DNA of 64,000 nt from Callorhinus ursinus (taxonomy: Eukaryota; Chordata; Mammalia; Carnivora; Otariidae). The position numbers and the translations under genes are program-made. Position 1 is the stretch's first letter. Every line of letters starts with the position of its first letter. The notes under the pieces are model-generated. The model made no database searches. It was not told where the DNA came from and saw only the letters and a program-made list of their open reading frames with translations. Shown in pieces: positions 47,525 through 59,360 of this stretch. Location: NCBI RefSeq assembly GCF_003265705.1, contig NW_020313057.1:4257075-4321074 (forward strand), in the 5' to 3' direction.

Positions 47525-47712
47525 TAAAGATTGTATTTATTTATTTGACAGAGAGAGACACAACGAGAGAGGGAACACAAGCGGGAGAGTGGGAGAGGGG
47601 GAAGCAGGCTTCCCGTGGAGCAGGGAACCTGATGTGGGGCTCGATCCCAGGACCCTGGGATCATGACCTGAGCCGAAGGCAGATGCTGAATGACTGAGCC
47701 ACTCAGGTTCCC
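47525..47712 (-). mobile_element. SINEC-type SINE, against its host L1
   Basis: Minus-strand SINE (head reads GGGAACCTGAGTGGCTCAG) in a T-rich site between ORF1 and ORF2 of a plus-strand L1. Its T-rich flanks make the target duplication uncertain. It is the second of two SINEs opposed to the host L1. Confidence 0.9.
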
Positions 47713-47773
47713 TGTTATTTTTTTTTTTTTTTAGAATGTAGTTGAACTTAAATGACCATCAAATTTATATGTA

Positions 47774-48306
47774 GTGAAAAGAAGGAGCATATGCACTCCA
47801 GTGTTCAGAGCAGCAATGTCCACAATAGCCAAACTGTGGAAGGATGAATGGATAAAGAAGATGTGGTTCATATATACAATGGAATTTACTCAACCATCAC
47901 AAAAGATGAATATGTACCATTTACATCGACACGGATGGAACTGTAGGGTATTATGCTAAGTGAAATAAGTCAGTCAGAGAAACAATTATATGGTTTCACT
48001 CACATGTGGAACATAAGGAATAGTGCAGAGGACAATAGGGGTGGGGCGACCTGAATGAGAATAAATCAGAGAGGGAGAGGGAGACAAACCGTATGAGACT
48101 CTTGACTCTGGAAAGAAAACTGAGGGTTGTGGAAAGGGAGGTGGGGGGGATGGGGTAACTGAGTGATGGGCATTAAAGAAGACACGTGATATGATGAGCA
48201 CTGGGTGATATACTCAACTAATGAATCATTGAACATTATATCAAAAACTAATGATGTACTATAACTTGGCTAATTGAATTTAAATAAAAAAATAAACTGC
48301 TGAAAA
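47774..48306 (+). mobile_element. Short younger L1, 3' end only
   Basis: Plus-strand insertion of about 530 bp: the last part of ORF2 (CCACAATAGCCAAACTGTGG, 'gaatggataaagaagatgtgg') and a full 3' UTR ending TTGAATTTAAATAAAAAAAT. AAATTTATATGTA is repeated exactly at 47761-47773 and 48307-48319. This 3' UTR differs from those at 12181 and 20986. Confidence 0.93.
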
Positions 48307-50331
48307 AAATTTATATGTACTGCTTTTTACTTAGGATGTTATATATGAACCTCATGATAACCACAAGCCCAAAACCTATGATAGATACACAAAAATAAAG
48401 AGAAAGAAAGCCAAACAAAACACTATAGATACTCATTGATCACAAAGAGCAAAAGAACAAAGAGGAACTACAAAAACAACCAGAAACAATTTTTAAATGG
48501 CAATAAAAACACACCTGTCAATACTTTAAATGTAAATGGTTTAATGCTCCAATCAAAAGACATATAGTTGCAAAATGGTTAAAAATAACAAGACCCATAT
48601 GCTGTGTTCAAGGGACTCACCTTAGACCTAAAGACACCTGCAGATTGAACTGAAAGTAAAGTAAATTGAATGAAAAAGATTCATCATGTAAATGGAAGAG
48701 GAAAAAAAAAAAGGCCAGGTACCAACACTTATATCAGACAAAAGAGACTCTTAAACAGATTGTAACAAGAGACAAAGAAAGGCATTACATAATGATAAAG
48801 GGATCAATCCAACAAGAAGATGTAACACTTGTAAACATCTACCCACCCGAGTACCTAAATACATAAGGAAATATAAACAATAAAAAGAGAGAAGTTGATG
48901 GTAATACAATAAAAGAAGGGACTTTAACACTCCAATCACATTAGACAGAAAATTGACAAGAAAACAATGTCTTTGAATGACACATTGGACCAAATGGACA
49001 CAACATATACGTACAGAACATTCTGTCTGAAAACAACAGAATACACATCTTTTCAAGTGCTACATTTCATATTCTCCAGAACAGATCACATATTAGGCCA
49101 TAAAATAAACCTTAATAAATTTATTTAAGAAGATTGAAATCATACCATGCATCTTTTCTGACCTCAATGGTATGAAACTAGAAATCAGTCACAAGAAAAA
49201 AACTGGAAAAAGTACAAACACGTGGAGACTAAAACAACATGATACAAAACAACCAATGGGTCAATGAAACAATCAAAAAAACAATTAAGAAGTAGAGACA
49301 AATTAAAATGAAAACACAATGGTCCAAATGTCTGGGACACAGTGAAAGCAGTTCTAAGAGGAAAATATATAGCAATTCAGGCTTACCTCAAGAAATAAGA
49401 AATAGCTCAAATAAACAATTTAACATTATGCCAGAAGGAACAAGAAAAAGAACAAACAAAGCCCAAGGTGAGTAGAAGAAAGGAAATAATAAAGATCAGA
49501 GCAGAAATAAATGACACAGAGACTAAAGAAACAATAGAAAAAAATCAGTGAAAACAAGAGCTGGTTCTTTGAAAAGATAAACAAAATTGACAAACCCTTA
49601 GCCAGACTCATTAAGAAAAAAAGAGAAATGATCCAAATAAAAAAAATCAGAAACAAGAGAGAAGTACAACTACACCACAGAAGTACAAAGGATTACAAGA
49701 GAATACTATGAAAAATTATATGGCTATATAATTTATCCCTGGGATGCAAGAATGATCCAATATTCACAAATCAATCAACTTCACACACCACATCAACAAA
49801 ATGATTAAAAATTACATGATTTCAATAGATGCAGAAAAGGCATTTGACAAGATTCATCATCCATTCATAATAAAAATTCTCAAGATAATGGAGTTAGAGG
49901 GAACATACCTCAACATAATAAAGGCCATATGTGACAAACCTACAGCTACCATCACATTCGGTGGTGAAAAATGGATAATTTTCCTCTAAGGTCAGGAATA
50001 AAACAACGATGTCTACTCTTGCTACTTTATTCAACATAGTACTGCAAATTCTAGCCACAGGATTCAGATAAGAAGAAGAAATGAGGCATCCATATTGGTA
50101 AAAAGAAGTTAAACTGTCACTATTTGCAGATGACATGTTACTATACACAGAAAATCCTAAAGACTCTACAAAATGTGATTAGAAGTAATAAATGCATTTA
50201 GTAAAGTCATAGGATACAAAATTAATATCCAGAAATTGGTAGAGTTTCTAAGCACTAACAACGAAGTTGCAGAAAGAGAAATTAAAAAAACACCACCATT
50301 TACCATGGCACCAAAAAGAATACAATACCTA

Positions 50332-50417
50332 GAGAAAGAAAGCCAAACGAAACACTATAGATACTCATTGATCACAAAGAGCAAAAGAAGAACAAAGAGG
50401 AACTACAAAAACAACCA
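50332..50417 (+). repeat. 86-bp copy of 48400-48482 inside the same L1
   Basis: The segment from GAGAAAGAAAGCCAAACGAA to CTACAAAAACAACCA repeats 48400-48482 with one substitution and one 3-bp insertion. It is placed between 'aatacct' and 'aggaagtgaaag' of RT coding sequence, where other L1 copies read the few codons of a 'GINLTKE'-type segment. Confidence 0.9.
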
Positions 50418-52260
50418 AGGAAGTGAAAGACCTGTACTCTGAAAACTATAAAACACTGATGAAAGAAACTGAAAATGACACAAACGGAAAGATATTTCAT
50501 GCTCATGGATTGAAAGAATTCATACTGTCAAATGTCCACGTCACTCAAACCAATCTATAAACTCGGTGCAATTCCTATCAAAATGCCAACAGCATTTTTC
50601 ACAAATCTATAACAAATAATACTAAAATTTGTATATAACCACAGATGACCCTGAATAGCCAAAGCAATCTTGAGAAAGAAGAACAAAGCTGGAGGTATCA
50701 CGATTCCAGATTTCAAGATATACTACAAAGCTGCAGTAATCTAAACAGTATGGCTCTGGCACAGGAATAGACATATATCAGTGGAAGAGAACAGAGAGCC
50801 CAGAAATAAACCCACCCTTATATTGTCAATCTATAACATAGGAGGCAAAAATATACAATGTGGGAAAAGACAGTCTCCTCAATAAATTGTGCTGGGAAAA
50901 CAGGACAGCTACATGCAAAAGAATGAAACTGGACCACTTTCTTACATCATACATAAAGATAAACTCAAAATGGATTAAAGACCTAAATGTGAGACCTGAA
51001 ATCATAAAACTCCTAAAATAAAATGTAGGCAGCATTCAGATTTGGCTGTAGCAACATTTTTCTAGAAATGTCTCCTCAGGCAAGGAAAACAAAAGCAAAA
51101 AATAAACTATTGGGATGATACCAAAATAAAAAGCTTTTGCACAGCAAAGGAAACAAACACAAATTGAAAGGCAACCTACTGAATGGGAGAAGATATTGGC
51201 AAATGATAAATCCAATAAGGGGTTAATACCTAAAATATATAAAGAACTTATACAACTCAATGCTAAAAATGAACCTCCCCAAGCAATCTGATTAAAAAAT
51301 GTACAGAGAGCCTGAATATACATTTTCCCAAAGAAGATATAGAGAAGGCCAATAGACACATGAAAAGATGTTCAACATCACTAATCATCAGGGAAATGCA
51401 AATCAAAACCACTATGAGATATCACTTTATACATGTCAGAATGACTAGAATAAAAAAGACAAGATATAAGTGTTGCAAGGATGTGGAGAAAAAGGAACCC
51501 TTATACATTGTTGGTTGGAATCTAAATTGGTGCATCCACTGTGGAAAACAGTATGGAGGCTCCTCAAAAAATTAAAAATAGAACTATCCTATGATTCAGC
51601 CGTTTCACCCCTGGCTACTTATCAAAAAAAAAAATCACTATCTCAAAAAGATATCTGCATCTCCATGTTCATTTTGGCATTATTGACAATAGCAAAGACA
51701 TGGAAACAACCAGAGTTCATACATAGAGATAGAGAAAGGAAATAGGCTGTGTATATAATTACAATGGAATATTATTCAGCCATAAAAAGAAGGAAATCTT
51801 GCCACCTGGGACAACATAGATGTACCTTGCAGGCATAATGTTAAGTGAAATAAGTCAGACCGAAAATGACAAATACCATATGGTATCACTTATATGTGGA
51901 ATCTAACAACAAACAAACTCATACAGTGAAGAAGTTGGTGGCTACCAGAAGCAGGGAGTTGGTTAAATGGGTGAAGGTGGCAGAAAGACTCAAGCTTCCA
52001 GTTAATAAGATAAATAAATCCTGGGGATGTAATGTACAGCATAGTGACTGTAATTAACAATAATGTACTGTATTTTTTTTAAGTTGCTAAGAGAGTAGTT
52101 CTTAAAAGTCCTTATCATACACACAAAAATTTTAACTTTTTTTTTGGTGTTAGATGTTAACTAAACTTATTGTGGTAATCATTTTGCAATAAATACACAT
52201 ATCAAATTGTTATGTTGTAACCTAAACCTAATACAATGCTATATGTCAAATACATCCCCC

Positions 52261-52316
52261 CAAAATCAGTTGCCTTTCTATGCACTAACAATGACCTATC
52301 AAAAATAGAGATTAAG
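52261..52316 (+). mobile_element. Old L1 ORF2 piece, left of the young L1
   Basis: RT-region text (GTTGCCTTTCTATGCACTAA) of a plus-strand, 5'-truncated old L1. It continues at 59394 on the far side of the inserted full-length L1. Confidence 0.85.
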
Positions 52317-52327
52317 GGGGGGCGGAG

Positions 52328-52338
52328 CAAGATGGCGG
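52328..52338 (+). promoter_or_regulatory. YY1-type site at the L1 5' end
   Basis: CAAGATGGCGG lies 12 bp from the first base of the full-length L1. A YY1 site at this place sets the start of transcription in human L1 (family knowledge). The same role here is inferred from position and sequence. Confidence 0.65.
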
Positions 52339-53436
52339 AGGAGGAGGAGACCTGGGTTTCCTCTGGTCCCAGGAATTCAGCTGGGTAGGGATCAAACCAT
52401 TCTGAACACCTACGAACCCAACAGGAGATTGAAGAAAAGCCTAGCAACAACTCTCTGAACAGAGAAGCAACCACTTACTGGAAGGTAGGACGTGCGGAGA
52501 AGTGAATCCGAGGTGATATTCGGGAGGATAGACGGCGGGGGAGGGGGCCTCCATCGGCCGCTTCTGGCAAGTGATAGAGCCGCGGAGCACAAAATTGGAC
52601 CTTTTAGAAGTCGGCTCCGCTGAGGGACGTCGCTCTAGTGGCTAAGCGGGGGGTGGAACCCTCCCGGGACAGTGTGGTCTCAGGACCCTCGGGGTCACAG
52701 AAAGACCGGGGGTGCCTGAGTGCGGCAGAGCTCCCAGGGATCGGAGCGGGGAAGCCGGCTGCAGAGACGGAGCCGAGGCGCGGGTTCTCAGCTCGGGGTT
52801 GCCATAGACTGTGATCCGCGGCCCAGTCGGGCCACTGCTCCTCCAGCAGGGACCCAACAAGCGGCAGATCCGGGGAGACTCCCCTTCCTCCCCCGGGAGG
52901 AGTGGCGCGGAAGCGCACCGCAGGGATCTGCTGGGTTTGGAGACTCCACACGGGGTCGGGTGCCAGAGATACAAACGCTCGGTCACAGGCCGGGTGAGCA
53001 CGGGGTGCGGCCGGAGACCGGGGAGACGGGAGGGACTGCTTTTCTCTGGGGGCGCACTGAGGAGCGGGGTCCCGAGTTCTCAGCTCCTCCGGGTGGAGAT
53101 TGGGAGGCCACCATTTTCACTCTCCTCCTCCAAAGCCGAACGGAAAGCTTGCAGGGAACAAAAGCTCCCGAGAACAAACCCGAGCAGACTGCTTAGCCCA
53201 GACTGGCAAGGGCGGGGCAATTCCGCCTCCGGCAAAGACATTTGGGAACCACGGCAACAGGCCCCTCCCCCAGAAGATCAGCACCAACAGCCAGCAAGCC
53301 AAGACCAAGTTTACCAATCAGTGAGAATGCAGAACTCCAGCACTAGGGGAATGCTGCACATAGAATTCATGGCTTTTTTACCATGATTCATTAGTCTTTC
53401 AAAGTTAATTTTTTTAATGTTTTTTTTTTAATTTTT

Positions 53437-53975
53437 CTTTTTCCCTTTCTCAACCAACATCTTATCAATCCTTTTTTTAAAAAACATTTTTTATTTTTCA
53501 TTTTTAGAGTCATATTCTATCCCTTCATAGTAGTTGCGCTTATTTTTGGCATATACATATATATATAAGTTGTTCTTTCTTTAAAATTTTGAGATACAGT
53601 TTCTTCTAACAGATCAAAATATACCCTAAATCTCTAGTGTATGGCTTTGTTCTAGTCTCCTGCCTGGTCACATTCTCTCCCTTTTTTTTCCTTTTTTATA
53701 AATCCTCTTCGTTCTTTTTTCAACCAACTTATCAATTCCTTTTATAAAATCTTTTATAATTTTCATCTTTACAGTCATATTCCATCCCTTCTTCATATTT
53801 ACCCTTATTTTTGTACATATATAAGTTTTTCTTTCTTTAAAATTTTGGGAGGCACTTTCTTCTAACAGACCAAAATACGCCCAAAATCTAGTGTGTGGCA
53901 ATGATCTATGCACCAGCCTGATCATATTTGATCATATTATTTTTTTTTAATCTTTTTCTTTTTCTTTCTTTCTTC
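53437..53975 (+). repeat. Two ~270-bp monomers in young L1 5' UTR
   Basis: CAACCAACATCTTATCAATC (53451) recurs as CAACCAACTTATCAATTCC (53721). The later landmarks repeat in order: TTTCTTCTAACAGATCAAAA and TTTCTTCTAACAGACCAAAA, the 'tttctttaaaattttg' before them, and 'agtgtatggc' / 'agtgtgtggc' after them. Period is 270 bp. Confidence 0.85.
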
Positions 53976-54100
53976 TTTCTTTCCCTTTCTTTTCCCCTGG
54001 TTTCAGGTCTCTTCTGATTTGTTTAGTGTATATTTTTCTGGGGTCATTATTACCCTGTTAGCATTTTGTTCTCTCATTCATCTGTTCTCCTCTGGACAAA

Positions 54101-55020
54101 ATGACAAGATGGAAAAAAATCACATCAAAAAAAAAAAAAAAAGAACAGGAGCCAGTACTGACTGCCAGGGACCTAATCAATACGGACATTAGTAAGATGT
54201 TGGAACTAGAGTTCAGGATGACGATTTTAAAGATACTAGCTGGGCTTGAAAAAAGCATGGAAGTTATTAGAGAAACCCTTTTTGGAGAAATAAAAGAACT
54301 AAAATCTAACAAGTCGAAATCAAAAAGGCTATTCATGAGGTGCAATAAAAAATGGAGGCTCTAACTGCTAGGATAAATGAGGCAGAAGAGAGAATTAGTG
54401 ATATAGAAGACCAAATGATGGAAAATAAAGAAGCTGAGGAAAAGAGAAATAACTACTGGTTCACGAGGGCAGAATTCGAGAGATAAGCAATACGATAAGA
54501 CGAAACAACATTAGAATAACTGGGATCCCGAAACAACATTAGAATAATTGAGAAGAAGAAGAAACAGAGAGAGGGGCAGAAGGTATATTGGAGCAAATTA
54601 CAGCAAAGAACGTCCCTAATTTGGGGAAGGAAACAGGCATCAAAATCCAGGAGGCACAGAGAACCCCTCTCAAAATCAATAATAATAGGTCAACACCCCG
54701 ACATCTAATAGTAAAACTTACGAGTCTCAGAGACAAAGAGAAAATCCTGAAAGCACTTGGGAGAAGAGATCTGTAACCTACAATGGTAGCAACATTAGAT
54801 TGGCAACAGACTTATCCACAGAGACCTGGCAGGCCAGAAAGACTGGCATGATATCTTCAGAGCACTAAATGAGAAAAATATGCAGCCAGGAATACCACAT
54901 CCAGCTAGGCTGTCACTGAAAATAGAAGGAGAGATAAAAAGCTTCCAGGACAAACAAAAACTAAAGGAATTTGCAAACACGAAACCAGACCTACAAGAAA
55001 TATTGAAAGGGGTTCTCTAA
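54101..55020 (+). pseudogene. L1 ORF1, broken
   Basis: ORF1 encodes the L1 RNA-binding chaperone (coiled coil, RRM, C-terminal domain). The start ATG at 54101 gives MTRWKKITSKKKKKEQEPVL and a coiled-coil region (ILAGLEKSMEVIRETLFGEI), then a frameshift near 54325. More breaks follow, and a 28-bp tandem duplication (54501-54528 repeated from 54529). The frame 54588-54776 keeps PNLGKETGIKIQEAQRTP of the RRM part. The expected stop is TAA at 55018-55020. Length is about 306 codons when breaks are ignored, near the usual size. Confidence 0.9.
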
Positions 55021-55101
55021 GCAAAGAGAGAGCCTAAAAGCAACATAGACCAGAAAGGAACACAGACAATATACAGTAACAGTCACTTTACAGGCAGTAC
55101 A

Positions 55102-58100
55102 ATGGCACTAAATTCATATCTTTCAATAGTTACCCTGAATGCAAATGGGCTAAATGCCCCAATCACAGGCTATCAGATTGGATAAAAAAACAAGACCCAT
55201 CGATATGCTGTCTGCAAGAGACTCATTTTAGGCCCAAAGACACCACCAGATTGAAAGTGAGGGGGTGGAAAACCATTTACCATGCTAATGGACACCAAAA
55301 GAAAGCTGGGGTGGCAATCCCTATATCAGACAAAATAGATTTTAAACCAAAGACTGTAATAAGAGATGAGGAAGGACACTATATCCTACTTAAAGGGTCT
55401 ATCCAACAAGAAGATCTAACAATTGTAAATATCTATGCCCCTAACGTGGGAGCAGCCAATTATATAAGCCAATTAATAACAAAAGCAAAGAAACACATTG
55501 ACAACAATACAATAATAGTGGGGGACTTTAACACCCCCTAACTGAAATGGACAGATCATCTAAGCAAAAGATCAACAAGGAAATAAAGACTTTAAATGAC
55601 ATACTGGACCAAACGGACTTCACAGATCTATTCAGAACATTTTATCCCAAAGCAACAGAATACACATCTTTCTCTAGTGCCCATGAAATATTCTCCAGAA
55701 TAGATCACATCCTAGGTCACAGATCAGGTCTCAACTGGTACCAAAAGACTGGGATCATTCCCTACATATTTTCAGACCACAATGCTTTGAAACTAGAACT
55801 CAATCACAAGAGGAAAGTCGGAAAGAACTGAAATACATGGAGGCTAAAGAGCATCCTACTAAAGAATGAATGGGTCAACCAGGAAATTAAGGAAGAATTT
55901 AAAAAATTCATGGAAACCAATGAAAATGAAAACACAACTATTCAAAATCTTTGGGATACAGCAAAGGCAGTCCTAAGAGGAAAGTGTATAGCAATACAAG
56001 CCTTTCTCAAGAAACAAGAAAGGTCTCAAATACACAACCTAACCCTACACCTAAAGGAGCTGGAGAAAGAACAGCAAAGAAAGCCTAAACCCAGCAGGAG
56101 AAGAGAAATAATAAAGATCAGAGCAGAAATCAATGAAATAGAAACCAAAAGAACTGTAGAACAGATCAACGAAACTAGGAGCCGGTTCTTTGAAAGAATT
56201 AACAAGAATGATAAACCCCTGGCCAGACTTATCAAAAAGAAAAGAGAAATGACCCAAATCAACAAAATCATGAATGAAAGAGGAGAGATCACAACCAACA
56301 CCAAAGAAATACAAACAATTATAAGAACATATTATGAGCAACTCTATGCCAGCAAATTAGATAACCTGGAAGAAATGGGTGCATTCCTAGAGATATATCA
56401 ACTACCGAAACTGAACCAGGAAGAAATAGAAAACCTGAACAGACCTATAACCACTAAGGAAATTGAAACGGTCATCAAAAAATCTCCCAACAAACAAAAG
56501 CCCAGGGCCAGATGGCTTCCCAGGGGAATTCTACCAAACATTTAAAGAAGATTTAATACCTACTCTCCTGAAACTGTTCCAAAAAATAGAAATGGAAGGA
56601 AAACTTCCAAACTTGTTTTATGAGGCCACCATTACCTTGATCCCAAAACCAGACAAAGACCCCATCAAAAAGGAGAATTACAGACCAATATCCTTGATGA
56701 ACATGGATGCAAAAATTCTCACCAAAATACTAGCCAATAGGATCCAACAGTACATTAAAAGGATTATTCACCACGACCAAGTGGGATTTATCCCTGGGCC
56801 GCAAGTTTGGTTCAACATCCGCAAATCAATCAACTTGATACAATACATTAACAAAAGAAAGAACAAGAATCATATGATCCTCTCAATAGATGCAGAAAAA
56901 GCATTTGACAAAGTATAACATCCTTTCTTGATCAAAACTCATCAGAGTATAGGGATAGAGGGTACATACCTCAATATCATAAAAGCCATCTATGAAAAAC
57001 CTACAGCAAATATCATTCTCAATGGGGAAAAACTAGAAACTTTCCCCCTAAGGTCAGGAATGTGGCAGGGATGTCCTCTATCACCACTGCTATTCAACAT
57101 AGTATTAGAAGTCCTAGCCACAGCAATCAGACAACAAAAAGAAATAAAAGGCATCTAAATTGGCAAAGAAGAAGTCAAACTCTCACTTTTTTGCAGATGA
57201 TATGATACTTTATGTGGAAAACCCAAAAGACTCCACCCCATAACTGCTAGAACTCATACAGGAATTCAGTAAAGTGGCAGGATATAAAATCAATGCACAG
57301 AAATCAGTGGCATTCCTGTACACCAACAGGACAGAAGAAAGAGAAATTAAGGAGTCGATCCCATTTACAATTGCACCTAAAACCATAAGATACCTAGGAA
57401 TAAATCTAACCAAAGAGGCAAAGGATCTGTACTCAGCAAACTATAAAATACTCATGAAAGAAATTGAAGAAGACACAAAGAAATAGAAAAATATTCCATG
57501 TTCATGGATTGGAAGAATATTGTGAAGATGTCAATGCTACCTAGAGCAATCTACACGTTCAATGCAATCCCCATCAAAATACCATCTACTTTTTTCAAAG
57601 AAATGGAACAAATAATTCTAAAATTTGTATGGAACCAGAAAAGACCCCAAATAGCCAGAGGAATGTTGAAAAAGAAAAACAAAGCTGGCAGCAACACAAT
57701 TCCAGACTTCCAGCTCTATTACAAAGCTGTCATCAAGACAGTATGGTACTGGCACAAAAGCAGACACATAGATCAATGGAACAGAGAGCCCAGAAATGGA
57801 CCCTTAACTCTATGGTCAACTAATCTTTGACAAAGCAGGAAAGAATGTCCAATGGAAAAAAGACAGTCTCTTCAACAAATGGTGTTGGGAAAATTGGACA
57901 GCCACATGCAGAAGAATAGAACTGGACCATTTCCTTACACAACACAAAAATAGACTCAAAATGGTTGAAAGACCTCAATGTGAGACAGGAGTCCATCAAA
58001 ATCCTTAAGGAGAACACAGGCAGCAACCTCTTCAACCTCAGCCACAGCAACTTCTTCCTAGACACATCACCAAAGGCAAGGAAAACAAGGGCAAAAATGA

Positions 58101-58833
58101 ACTATTGGGACTTCATCAAGATAAAAAGTTTTTGCACAGCAAAAGAAAGAGTCCACAAAACCAAAAGACAACTGACAACAAAACTAAAGGATGACAATGG
58201 GAGAAGATATTTGCAAATGACATATCAGATAAAGGGCTAGTATCCAAAATCTATAAAGAACTTCTTAAACTCAACACCCAAAGAACAAATGATCCAATCA
58301 AGAAATGGGCAGAAGACATGAACAGACATTTTTCCAAAGAAGACATCCAAATGGCCAACAGGCACATGAGAAAGTGCTCAACATCGCTCGGCATCAGGGA
58401 AATCCAAATCAAAACCTCAATGAGATACCACCTCACAGCAGTCAGAATGGCTAAAATTAACAAGTCAGGAAATGACAGATGTTGGCAGGGATGCGGAGAA
58501 AGGGGAACCCTCCTACACTGTTGGTGGGAATGCAAGCCGGTGCAGCCACTCTGGAAAACAGTATGGAGATTCCTCAAAAAGTTGAAAATAGAGCTACCAT
58601 ATGATCCAGCAATTGCACTACTGGGTATTTACCCCAAAGATACAAATGTAGGGATCCGAAGGGGTACGTGCACCCCACTGTTTACAGCAGCAATGTCCAC
58701 AATAGCCAAACTGTGGAGAGAGGCAAGATGTCCATCAACAGATGAATGGCTAAAGAAGATGTGGTATATATACACGATGGAATATTATGCAGCCATCAAA
58801 AGGGATGAGATCTTGCCATTTGCAACGACATAG
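55102..58833 (+). pseudogene. L1 ORF2 (endonuclease-RT), broken
   Basis: About 1,244 codons, the normal length. The endonuclease starts MALNSYLSIVTLNANGLNAP at 55102, and IDHILGHRSG is visible near 55700. RT includes [20 protein letters not shown] (about 56680) and AEKAFDKV (about 56895). The active-site box is reached in 'cacttttttgcagatgatatg' (57184-57204), where one extra T shifts the frame just before ADD. Other breaks are near 55175 (stop), 55541 (extra C), 55830, 56510, 56917, 57157, 57485 and 57830-58200. The C-terminal zinc-knuckle-like [14 protein letters not shown] is intact (58318-58833). It is a dead but nearly complete copy. Confidence 0.93.
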
Positions 58834-59360
58834 CTGGAACTGGAGGGCGTTATGCTGAGTGAAATAAGTCAATCAGAGAAAGACATGTATCATATGACCT
58901 CACTGATATGAGGAATTCTTAATCTCAGGAAACAAACTGAGGGTTGCTGGAGTGGTGGGGGGTGGGAGGGATGGGGTGGCTGGGTGATAGACACTGGGGA
59001 GGGTATGTGTTATGGTGAGCGCTGTGAATTGTGCAAGACTGTTGAGTCACAGATCTGTACCTCTGAAACAAATAATACAATATATGTTAAAAAAAGAAGA
59101 AGAAGAAGAAGATAGCAGGAGGGGAAGAATGAAGGGGGGGAAATCGGAGTGGGAGATGAACCATGAGAGACGATGGACTCTGAGAAACAAACGGAGGGTT
59201 CTAGAGGGGAGGGGTAGGTGGGTTAGCTTGGTGATGCGTATTAAAGAGGGTGCGTTCTGCATGGAGCACTGGGTGTTATATGTAAACAATGAATCATGGA
59301 ACACTACATCAAAAACTAATGATGTAATGTATGGTTATTAACAATAAAAATGTAAAAAAA
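58834..59360 (+). other. Two L1 3' UTR types in tandem
   Basis: Part A (58834-59090) matches the 3' UTR type at 20986-21290 ('gtgaattgtgcaagactgttgagtcacag'), ending in 'atgttaaaaaaag' and (AAG)n. Part B (about 59108-59353) matches the type at 12181-12480 (CATGGAGCACTGGGTGTTAT, ACATCAAAAACTAATGATGT), then poly(A). Confidence 0.85.

Larger units (their letters stand above)
45181..52260 (+). mobile_element. Old L1, 5' UTR to 3' end
   Basis: Plus-strand L1. The 5' UTR runs from about 45181 ('agatggtgacacagg' appears twice near the start) to about 46500, with ORF1 at about 46500-47110 (frame 46622-47083: MIIMIHTGLEKRMEEFSETF). The endonuclease is at about 48500-49200 and RT at about 49780-50600 (box read as LSLFADDMLLYT near 50115-50150). 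The ORF2 C-terminus runs to 51850 and the 3' UTR to 52260. It contains SINEs at 46274-46471 and 47525-47712, a younger L1 end at 47774-48306, a deletion near 49725 and an 86-bp internal copy at 50332-50417. No ORF is intact. Confidence 0.84.

Noticed and set aside
52720..53386. 158- and 191-residue plus-strand frames with Gly/Arg/Pro-rich sequence
   Set aside because: They are the CpG-rich 5' UTR of the full-length L1. Similar ORFs exist on the minus strand too. A real ORF0-like peptide would lie antisense near the 5' end, and I see no clear case.
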